The notes under the pieces were generated by a model. The model searched no databases. It was not told where the DNA came from and saw only the letters and a list, made by a program, of their open reading frames with translations. Positions 24,401-36,400 of a stretch of DNA of 64,000 nt are shown in pieces. Every line of letters begins with the position of its first letter. The first letter of the stretch is position 1. Both the position numbers and the translations under genes were made by a program. Source of the DNA: Lingula anatina (taxonomy: Eukaryota > Brachiopoda > Lingulata > Lingulida > Lingulidae); assembly GCF_001039355.2 (NCBI RefSeq), contig NW_019775181.1:1-64000 (forward strand). The letters run 5' to 3'.

Positions 24401-27400
24401 GTCTGCCTGTCTGTAATTATGCAATTTACATGCTTAATGTATGTCTGCACTTGCATTTAAAGGTTTAATCAGTGATTTGAAAAGATTATTTAAATATTTT
24501 TTTTATTAACCCAAGTCTATTGAACCATCTGTTTTGTGACTATTGCAATAAAATGGTTTTGATACCAATTGCATTTCTTTTTTATCTTCCAGGGTGAAGG
24601 CCATTATCTAATGGCATTGAAAGACCTGCACAAAGGTAAATTTGTTAATTTTTTCAAAATTTCTCTCTCCATTGGTTGCACACTGGGGAATTGATATAAA
24701 TTTGGAACAGTTTCTTGTCAACTTTCAAATAAATAGAATTGATAGGTATATTTTTTCATGGAAGCAGCAAATATTGTTCTTGTCTTGGCTGTCACTTACA
24801 TTAACTACAATAAAAACTTGAACATTTAGTTGGTCTTGAAAATTTTGTTGAAAGACATTTCTCAAAGTTTTTCACTTTGAAAATACAGTAAAACTTGAAA
24901 ATAGGCCTCTCGATTCTTTTGAATAGTTCATCACCTAATATGGCCATGTCAGATTAATGCATTTAAAATATTAATTAATATTTAAATGACGAAATTTTGA
25001 AGTTTTTACTGCAATTGGCTGAATTGTCGGTTGAACCACAGGGTGTAAAATATTTAACTGAATCAATTCTTTCATGTGACATGATTTTTTAGTTTCTTTT
25101 GAGACATTTTGATATTTTCAACCAAGTAAAAAAATTTATGGAAACAAAATATAGTTCAACACTGTTTTAAACGTCTTTGGGGGAACAGTGGATTCCAAGA
25201 GGCCTGATAGAAATGTTTGCGTATAGGTCTACAGGATCAAATTTGTATATTGTAAATTTTTACTGCAGCGTGAAACCCAGGATCAGTACCAATAAATATA
25301 CTATATGATTTAATTGATTTAATATTTATTGATAATGAATGATCATTTCAAAGTAATTAAAGTATAAAGAAGTCATGAAGATATGAAATCAAGAGGGTAG
25401 CATATAACAGATAAATTGTATAATCTGACTTTTGCGTCTATATGCTTGACAAGAGCATCACATTAAGCCAATATGTTATTTTTTCAGCCATTGTGTACTG
25501 CAGTGAAATTACTATCATGAGAATTGATGAATTCCGTATCCGAGGGGATATACTGTTAAGCATGATCAGCAGACAAATTAGGGTATACAATGACAGAAAT
25601 CAGGTATAGTGTACCCTGACTTTGATATAAGCGTAATACTTTTTTATGAAAATTTAAAATTAAAATTGTAGACTAGCTGTTTGCATTATTTTTGGTACTT
25701 TTTCTGTATAGAATAGAAGTATTAATAGGTAGCTTGCTTTTCAGTTTTGTTGCTACCACTCCATAGGAATGTCCTTGATTTTGAGGTACAACAATAATGT
25801 TAAAATGCAATCAAAGTTATGATATTTAATTGTCTAAGATAGAAACCAAAAATAAATCCTTACCAAATAGATGCCTTTTTTGTGTGTGTAGGTTGAGGAA
25901 GCGAAAAGACTTATTGATGTCATGAAAAAAGATGGCATCATTGGGTTCAACAAACAAGAATACACGAAAGCCTTAGCAATATACAGTAAGGCATGCAAAC
26001 TGGCTCACCTCTTGTGCAACTGGAGAGAGAAAGATGCAGACGTGATTCTGGCCGATGTACAAGTGAGGTTTGCAGAAGCATTGTTCACGTGGGTGAGTAT
26101 TCAGAAAATTGGTAACTGAATAGGTGAAAGCATTTAACCATCTCATTTAAAGTATTGACCTGCAGAAAGAAAGGCAGAAATCAGCATTTGAAATATATGC
26201 TCCAAAGCTAAATAATGTACTGCCATAGACTGTAAGGATGATAAAAAACTCACTCTTTTAAAATCCTGTTAAATACTGACATTATTTAAATAAAATTTTG
26301 AAGTCTTTTATAAACCATTTGTTTTTAAATGGTTGCTTTACATCTTAGTTGATATGGAATGTCTTAAATGGCTTTAATAGGCAATTGGCATTCCATGGCA
26401 TCATGTCAGACTTGAAATGGAGTTAGAGTGAGGTGGAGTAAAATGTTTTAGTGATAAATTTGAAATATTATATGTGCCACAAATGCGGCATCATAAAACC
26501 TTAAAAAAGGTATATGCAAAAAATGATGAATTTGTAATGATGATGCTATACATTGTTATTTGACTGACCTTATAAGGAACAACCTTAAAATATATGTAGA
26601 TACACTGTATATAACTTCTACCAGCTAATTTTAATCTTTGATGCACCGCACTGGCTAGTCTGCCATAATATCTGCCATAATTTTTTTTCATATGGTCTAA
26701 ATGTCATGAGCAATTTCAAGCTATCTTCTTCAGGATTTTCAGTTTTTACAAATATTCCCCCATGTATACATCACTTTTTACATTTATCAGCATCTAACAA
26801 CTGACCAGGATATAAAACCAGTATCATTCACTGTTACAATTGATAGCTTTAATTATTATATTTTTCATTGCAGAACACTGTTTTAGGGCTTCATCTTCAG
26901 CGTGTGTTTCGTATGATATCAATGAAATTCCAGGAATGTAAGGACATTATGTTTTTTTTTAGTAACATGACCTTCTTATACATTGATATATTTGTAGTTA
27001 CAATAAAAAAGTGTTACCTCCCAATCCCATTTCTAATATTCTAATTTGTCACGTCAGGTCTTAGGTAAGGGAGGCTGTTTAAAAACATGATTAGACGGCA
27101 TAGTTATCAGTTCAGACTAATTAAAAACACGAGTAGACGACGTAGTTATCAGATCAGACGAACTAAAAACACGTTTAGACGTTGTTGTTATCAGATCGGG
27201 GGGGGGGGGGGNNNNNNNNNNNNNNNNNNNNNNNNNNNNNNNNNNNNNNNNNNNNNNNNNNNNNNNNNNNNNNNNNNNNNNNNNNNNNNNNNNNNNNNNN
27301 NNNNNNNNNNNNNNNNNNNNNNNNNNNNNNNNNNNNNNNNNNNNNNNNNNNNNNNNNNNNNNNNNNNNNNNNNNNNNNNNNNNNNNNNNNNNNNNNNNNN

Positions 27401-30400
27401 NNNNNNNNNNNNNNNNNNNNNNNNNNNNNNNNNNNNNNNNNNNNNNNNNNNNNNNNNNNNNNNNNNNNNNNNNNNNNNNNNNNNNNNNNNNNNNNNNNNN
27501 NNNNNNNNNNNNNNNNNNNNNNNNNNNNNNNNNNNNNNNNNNNNNNNNNNNNNNNNNNNNNNNNNNNNNNNNNNNNNNNNNNNNNNNNNNNNNNNNNNNN
27601 NNNNNNNNNNNNNNNNNNNNNNNNNNNNNNNNNNNNNNNNNNNNNNNNNNNNNNNNNNNNNNNNNNNNNNNNNNNNNNNNNNNNNNNNNNNNNNNNNNNN
27701 NNNNNNNNNNNNNNNNNNNNNNNNNNNNNNNNNNNNNNNNNNNNNNNNNNNNNNNNNNNNNNNNNNNNNTTATATGTGCCACAAATGCGGCATCATAAAA
27801 CCTTAAAAAAGGTATATGCAAAAAATGATGAATTTGTAATGATGATGCTATACATTGTTATTTGACTGACCTTATAAGGAACAACCTTAAAATATATGTA
27901 GATACACTGTATATAACTTCTACCAGCTAATTTCAATCTTTGATGCACCGCACTGGCTAGTCTGCCATAATATCTGCCATAATTTTTTTTCATATGGTCT
28001 AAATGTCATGAGCAATTTCAAGCTATCTTCTTCAGGATTTTCAGTTTTTACAAATATTCCCCCACGTATACATCACTTTTTACATTTATCAGCATCTAAC
28101 AACTGACCAGGATATAAAACCAGTATCATTCACTGTTACAATTGATAGCTTTAATTATTATATTTTTCATTGCAGAACACTGTTTTAGGGCTTCATCTTC
28201 AGCGTGTGTTTCGTATGATATCAATGAAATTCCAGGAATGTAAGGACATTATGTTTTTTTTAGTAACATGACTTTCTTATACATTGATATATTTGTAGTT
28301 ACAATAAAAAAGTGTTACCTCCCAATCCCATTTCTAATATTCTAATTTGTCACGTCAGGTCTTAGGTAAGGGAGGCTGTTTAAAAACATGATTAGACGTC
28401 ATAGTTATCAGTTCAGACTAATTAAAAACACGAGTAGACGACGTAGTTATCAGATCAGACGAACTAAAAACACGTTTAGACGTTGTTGTTATCAGATCGG
28501 GGGGGGGGGGGGAGGACTTCCCAGTATCTAAACTGCGCTGGTGGTGGGAGTGGTGTTGGTGCTGCTGCTGCACGAAGCAGCTGGCGATGACTAAGGTCGA
28601 TGGGAGCTGTAAATGCATATTCAGCCTTGTCCTCTATCGTCCAACAAAGGACTAAGTGACCACAAGGGCCCCTAACATGTATGAGTAAAATATCACAAGG
28701 GCATTGTAGTAGCCAATCAGAGGCTACAACACTTGCCTGCAGCTCGACAATACACTCATAATATTTCACGTACAGCTCAGCGACTTGTAGGGGCCTATTG
28801 TATCTATCACATACTAGCCTACTACAGTACAACATCTGTCAACTCTCCTCAATCTGTCAATCGCAAGCACTTGTCAGTGTCAGATATTCGCAGTATTGAC
28901 TGTGACGTCGGCGCAAGGGTGACCAAGACCATTGACAAGAGCACCATTTAGTGCCAAAATTAGTTTTGGCTTCTAGTTGCATTTTGACGACTAGTCGTAT
29001 TTTGCTGTCTGATCTGATAACTACGACGTTTAATCGTGTTTTTAATTCGTCTGATCTGAAAACTACGACATCTAATCATGTTTTTAATGCCCAAAATTCA
29101 GGAATGCCTCATTTAATTCTAAAGTGTTGCCATCTAATCTGATAACTACAACGTCTAATCGTGATTTTAGTTCGTCTGATCTGAAAACTATGGCGTCTAA
29201 TCGTGTTTTTAATTTTTGTATAAACCGCTGCCCATACTTAGTGATACAGTTGTACTGGTGAGTTTTCATAAGTAGAAACATGAGATTATGCTATAGGGCA
29301 TTCCCTTTCAAATTTGTACAATTTTTGTGGATATTAATTTATTACTCATTTCGAACATGATTGCTCCATTTAAACAACTTTTATGTAATAGGTAAGAGGT
29401 GTTGATGTCCTGTTTTCAGGCCTTGACCTGATGGAAGATGTATATCAGTCAGAATTGGTCAACAACATTAAGATGAAAGCCCATTTCTACAGGGCACAAT
29501 GCTTTTGCATGTCTAAGATGTATAAAGAAGCCAAAGAAGCTATTGATACAGCTTTGCAGCTAGCCAAAGAAGTCAGAGATTTAGAAAATTTAAAGGTAAA
29601 AATTAATGCATTGCCTGATGGAAGATGTATATCAGTCAGAATTGGTCAACAACATTAAGATGAAAGCCCATTTCTACAGGGCACAATGCTTTTGCATGTC
29701 TAAGATGTATAAAGAAGCCAAAGAAGCTATTGATACAGCTTTGCAGCTAGCCAAAGAAGTCAGAGATTTAGAAAATTTAAAGGTAAAAATTAATGCATTG
29801 CCTGATGGAAGATGTATATCAGTCAGAATTGGTCAACAACATTAAGATGAAAGCCCATTTCTACAGGGCACAATGCTTTTGCATGTCTAAGATGTATAAA
29901 GAAGCCAAAGAAGCTATTGATACAGCTTTGCAGCTAGCCAAAGAAGTCAGAGATTTAGAAAATTTAAAGGTAAAAATTAATGCATTGCCTGATGGAAGAT
30001 GTATATCAGTCAGAATTGGTCAACAACATTAAGATGAAAGCCCATTTCTACAGGGCACAATGCTTTTGCATGTCTAAGATGTATAAAGAAGCCAAAGAAG
30101 CTATTGATACAGCTTTGCAGCTAGCCAAAGAAGTCAGAGATTTAGAAAATTTAAAGGTAAAAATTAATGCATTGCCTGATGGAAGATGTATATCAGTCAG
30201 AATTGGTCAACAACATTAAGATGAAAGCCCATTTCTACAGGGCACAATGCTTTTGCATGTCTAAGATGTATAAAGAAGCCAAAGAAGCTATTGATACAGC
30301 TTTGCAGCTAGCCAAAGAAGTCAGAGATTTAGAAAATTTAAAGGTAAAAATTAATGCATTGCCTGACGACCGTTAGCAAAATATCAAGCCTGCTGCGAAT

Positions 30401-33400
30401 TTGCAGCAATTTTGCTGAGAATTGAAATTTCTTCTTGCAAATTTGCTGCAATATGGCTGCAAAATTGGAGCAATAAAATTTTCTTGCAAACCCTGCAAAC
30501 TTGTTGCTGCAAACTTTTTATTTTGCTTAGGGTATTCAGTGGTACAAAGCATAAGGTTTTCCCACTGAAAATTTCTACTTAACAAAATTTTCTTAAAATA
30601 ACCTCATTTGATCCCCTTTTCTTGACATCTTTCATACTCTGTAACAATATGGGGAAAACAAAAAGTCTTGAACCCATGCTTCAGGCTCAGTTTTTGCAAC
30701 TTCTGCCAGATTCCACTTTTTAAAACTGTCAGTATGGTTGTTAGGAGGTGAGGTTCGACAGGATGGGGTAATTTTGATTTTTTTTTTGCAACATTAAAAT
30801 TGCTGTTGTTATCTGTTAAATATTATCAAAAAGTTTTTACTGTCCTTAAAGTGCATTAAAAATCCTCCTCTTTGGCTGTTAAAACTGTTACCTTTTGCAG
30901 TTTATGAACTAGTCATATTTTTATGTAAAGCTAAGTAGTTTATTATGTTCTTTACTTAATTTTATGTGATATGGGCATAGAGTAAAATATTCATTAATGG
31001 CTGTTGCATGTTTTGTAGTAAATGATGTGTGATCTTTCATAACTTGAAGAGATCTTTTTAATTCAAATACTTCTTAACATTAAGGAAAAGGATATGCTTG
31101 AACTGAGAAAACTCTGCACTGAAGAAATGGAAGCCATTAGCGGCTCACAGACTGCAGTGAATGAGGAATGGTTGGAGGGTACAAACATTGCGGAGGGGAT
31201 CAGGGTAATTCATCATGCTTTGGTGGTTTCTCTACTTTTTATGAACAGACAATGCTTTCTGTCTGTACATTTGACAGCTATGCTGCCTTGTTATTCAAAA
31301 ATGAACAGTTTGATAATTTAATATGTATTACTTGTTAATGAATAAAAGACCTTAAATTACAATTAAAGGAATATAATAGCTTTTTGACAATTTAAAGTTT
31401 TTAGTTCAATTTTGCACAAAGTTAATAGGTTTTTAGATAATTTTGTCAACATTGCATGCTTAAGATATTATTAGTACAAGTAGTGTTTGAAGTTACTGAA
31501 TAGTTTGTTGGGAACTAATGTGCTTATACATGAATATGTTTTAGATGTAATGTTTTATCCTTTTTTCCTTGTTTTTTAAGGCTAAGAGGCATCAAGAAAA
31601 AATACGTAAGCGTTACCAAGGTAAGATATAAGTGTTGCAAAGGTATCATTGGTGTAGAAAATTGAGTCAGTTTTCAAAACGTAATGACAGAAGATAAAAC
31701 AAAAATCATAGCTTACATGTATACGGTAAAGTCTTGAAAATTTCTTAGCTTAAAAATTAATTAATATTTTTAATTGTGTAAGTCAGACTAATTTTTCAAA
31801 ATTACCTCTCCCCGACTCTTGGGTATGACGAAATTTTCAAAAATCCTGCCTTTGCCAAAGTTTGGGCTTTATTCTTAGCGACTTACCTTTGACCCTCCTA
31901 TTGTGGGATATTTATTACTACTTCCTAAGTCATTTTCTGGTGGTAAATAATAATCTATTTATTAGTGCATCTCGATTAAGTTATACATAACTTACTGTAC
32001 CGGAAAACATGTTGAGAATTATCTTCTCGGTAAGAAACATACCTCCTGATAGAGGAGAAGGATCAAGATAAGCCTAATTGCAACCTTACATCATAACCTG
32101 GACGCGACATATTAAAAAAAATTACGCTCTTGGGAACGTTTGTTGCATGCAGGGCTTTTCTCAGGATTGAGTGTCTTCTATAATTACCATCTGTAACTTC
32201 GAAAAAATTTACAGGGAGTTAAAATAATGATCTCCCCTTGTCGATCTTCCGCAATTTAAGTTCCTTGAACTAATATGAAAACTGCATTTTATTATTGTTT
32301 ACATCCCGAACAATCTCCTGGTGAAGATGTGAAAATTGCCTTTTCGTCTAGCAAGGATCGCGAACGATCTCCCTCTGATATGATATTACGTGTATAAAGT
32401 CCTGAGAATATTACGCCAACAATTCTCTGCCGAATATATACCGTGAGAGGGGCAGGGGGTGGATTAAAGATAAAATGAAAATGAATATTAAAAAAAAAAC
32501 CTAAGTGTGTGTGTGTTGGGGGGGTTTAACTAATGATCTCCCTCTAATGATCTTCTGCGAACAAAGTTCCCTAAATCTCTTAAACTAATATGAAAATTGC
32601 ATTTCATTCTTGCTTACATTGCGAAAGATCTCTCGATGATGATATGAAAATTGCCTTTTCGTCTCGCTCAGATCGCGAACGATCTCCCTCTGATGATTTT
32701 ACGAGAACAAAGTCCTGACGATATTACACAAATGATTCTCCGCCGAAGATTTGCCGTGATCGGGGAAGGGGGGTTAAATATAAAACTAAATATATATTTA
32801 TATATTATTTATAATATTCAAAGGGGGAGGCGAGGTTAAAATAATGATCTCCCGCTGACGATCTCTCGCAAACTAAGTTCCTTGAACTAATATGAAAACT
32901 GCATTTTATTATTGCTTACATCACGAACAATCTCACGATGAAGATATGAAAATTGCATTTAGTCCTATGTCAAGCTAGGATCGCAAATGATATGATATGA
33001 TCTTATGCGAACAAAGTCCTGAGAATATTACGCGAACGATTCTCCGCCGAAGATATACCGTGAGCGGGGCAGGGGGCAGATTAAAGATAAAATGAAAATG
33101 AATATTTTTTAAAAATCCAAAGTGTGTGTGTGTGTGGAAGGGGGGGGGTTAAATAATGATCTCCCGCTGACGATCTTCCCTGAACGAAGTTTCCTATATC
33201 TCTTGAACTAATATGAAAATTGCATTTTATTCTTGCTTACATCGCGAACAATCTCCAGATGATGATATGAAAATTGCCTTTTCGTCTCGCTCGGATCGCG
33301 AACAATCTCCCTCTGACCATCTTACGCGAATAAAGTCTTGACGATATTACGCGAAGGATTCTCTGCTGAAGATATGCTGTGAGCAGGGGAGGAGGGGGTT

Positions 33401-36400
33401 AAAGATAAAATGAAAAGTATATATTATTTATAAAATTCAAAGGGGGAGGGGGAGGTTAAAATAATGATCTCCAGTTGACGATCTTCCACGAACAAAGTTC
33501 CCTTGAACTAATATGAAAAGTGCATTAAATTTTTATTCTCGCTGACATCCTGAACAATCTCCCGCTGAAGATATGAAGATTGCCTTTTCGTCTCTCTCGA
33601 ATCGCAGACAATCTCCCGCTGAAGATGTGAAGATTGCCTTTTTGTCTCTCTCAGTCGCAGACGATCTCCTGCTGATGATGTTAGGCGAACAGATTCTGCT
33701 ACAAATATGAAAATTATCTTGTCTCGTTTGGATCGCGAATGATCTGTTGACTTTATTACGAGAACAATTCTCCGATGAAGATATGAAAATTGCCATCTCG
33801 TCCCATTCGCATTGCGAACGATCTCCCTGTACAAGCCAGGTAATCTTTAATTGGTCCTAAATTGAACATGGACATGAATAGAAGTGACGGGTACGTTTCA
33901 CTTCAAGATAATATCTTGATTTTTTCATTGTGTCTTCCTCATTTAGGACAGTCGCCGATAACAATAACGGCGTTACAAATGACAAAGCCGCGGCCTATGA
34001 CTTCTATTTGCCGGCTTTATAACCCACCTTAAGCCAGGTAACATTAATGAAACTAAAGACAAAAGGCCGACGTTCCCGCAATTGAGAACAGGAATTCACA
34101 TCTAAACCATATATATTGTGAGTAACCACTTGCAGGGGCGCACTATTGTTCCTATCTCCCATTGAGAGTGTTATCGGCAATGATATCCTGATGGTATCAT
34201 TGTCTTGAATCAACTGACGCATTACCTTCATGTTTGAGCTTGACAACGCGGCCATATTTGGTGACGACCTTTTCAAAAATTATTGAGTACCACATTTTCA
34301 AGAATGACGAAATTTTCAAGACTTACAAGACCGTATGCAAGGAATTTTTTAAAAGGCACAGCTGTAGGGTTCTGGTTGTGGGCGACAAAAATGCCAGTCT
34401 TCTGTTGGATATTCCCTAAAAATAGAAAACTGCACTGCTAGTCAGTCTATGATAGTAACCCCATGGCAAATGCCAGTTAAATTGTAGCCTGTCTTGTAAA
34501 GTTTTGTCAGTTTGTTTAGTTATGTACTGATGACTATTTTTCTTTTAAGTACCTAGCTGCTTTTAAATGTTTCAGTGACATATATGATGGTATACAAACC
34601 CCTTTTCGCTTAAATGCATTTTTCTGTTTTGTACTTGTAGAATCGAAGACCCTAAAAGTAAAGAAGATAAAGTACAAGCAAGTACCCAGAAAGCCAGAAG
34701 CAGGAAGACAAGTATGGACCAGAACAATGTCTTTTCACTTATCTTTAAATACCTGTATATAGCCATTAAAGATACATACAAAGTCAATTTTTTGTCACAA
34801 AAACCGACCAAATGCCAGCATATAGTTTCAAGTAGTAAAACTAAGAGAATTACCAAAAAGCATTGTTTAATTTTACCCGAAAATGATGTTTGAACAGATT
34901 TTTCTGCTGGCATTCTAAGCTGTATGTCAAAGCAGGAAAGTAGGTCACGGAAGTAGGTCAAATTACAACCATAAATTTAAAGAAAGGAGCAGTCTAAAGG
35001 TCTTTTATGGCTGATAGAGTGATCTATTCAGTTTATCCCTTGGCATGTCAAATTTATTTGAGTCATATAAAAATCTAGTAGAATTGGTTTACATGTGTTA
35101 CTGGGAATCCACGCTCCACCGATGCTCAGTTCGTATGTACCTTTAAGGATAAGCATATACTTAAAGGATATTGTCACCCTTCTTCCAAAATTCCTTAAGC
35201 CCCCTTCGCACTTATTCAGAATTTGCAGGAATCAAGGAGAACCAGCCGGAATGAATAAATTTCAAAATTCGTACTACATTTGGGAAGAAATTTCAAATTG
35301 ACCTAAATTCTTGTAAGAATGCCGTTGGAATACTCAGAATGCACTTGAATTCGCCTGGAATGATTCGTGCACATTTCGGCTGTATTAGCTCTCAAATGTA
35401 GCCCGAATGAGTTGGAAAACTAGGAATATCAATAATGCTGTCAGAATGCAGTCAGAATATTTAGAGTACACTTCGAATGCCGACGAGTGTAGTTTGATTG
35501 TTGAAATAGGATCGAGATGCATTCTAGTTGCATTCTGGCTCATTCTAGTAGGATTTGAAGTGTCGTGCCATTTCGGTTCTCCCTCGAATGTGATCAGAAT
35601 GTTTCCAATGCTGTCGAAATGCCATGAGAGTATTTAGAATGCAGTCACAGTGCAGTTAGAATTCTATTCAAATGCCTTTCGATAATTTCCACTTGGAATG
35701 CACTTCAAAAGTTTTAAACATGAGCAAAACATTCAGGACGGCCACAAGAATGGGTAAAAATATTTGGAATGCATTTGGAATTTTTAGAATGCACTTCAAA
35801 TATCCAGGAATGCACGAAGAATTGTCTTTTCGATGGCATCCTTGCTCATTCCACCTCTAGTGTGACAGGGGTATTATTTACTGCCTTACATGCATTCTTT
35901 TTGGTAGTAAATAATTCTTCAGTATTCAGTGACTAAATTAATAAACATTTACACATATGTCATCTTACCAGTGACATCACAATTGCGATTTTGGGGTAAA
36001 AACTGAAAAATCAGTTTTTCAAATTTTTCTTTTACCTGAGCACCCACGATCACCGTTTTAATACCGATTTAATGACACATTTAATACTCCAAAACCCTGC
36101 CAGCGATTTTTCTTAGAAGTATTACGGCACATTTCCATAGATTTTAGATCGATCTTTCCCTGTGGGGAGTCTCTCTAGATTACTGTCAGATAACCCGACT
36201 TAAATGTCCGTCCCGCCTACTACAAGCTGTAAAGGGGTAATTAACTTTCGTGCCCTCTCGGCTGACAGCTATTTAGCATGAACCCCCAGGGAGTTAGGTT
36301 GATCTAGTTGGATGGATTTAATCTCTGGGAATGGGGTCTTAGTTCAGATTTTATCGTTGATCAAGCAAAATAATGCCTTTGTTTAAAAATATCTGTAATT

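Larger units (their letters stand above)
26468..28512. repeat. Direct duplication flanking a 558-base assembly gap
   Basis: 26468-27211 and 27770-28512 are almost identical, and between them lies the N-run 27212-27769. Each copy includes exon 10, and the left copy ends in a poly(G) run at the gap. The simplest reading is that two overlapping contigs were not merged. Confidence 0.85.

Noticed and set aside
27087-27865. Long open frames across 27087-27865 on both strands
   Set aside because: They consist almost entirely of the N-gap; only a few real codons at each end.
29606-30376. Series of four further TPR genes or exons
   Set aside because: They are exact copies of the 187-bp unit without their own acceptor; each frame stops in the next unit.
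33508-33834. Minus-strand frame with repeated KRQSS-LQREIV motif
   Set aside because: It is the 310-bp satellite in translation; no splice structure or homology.
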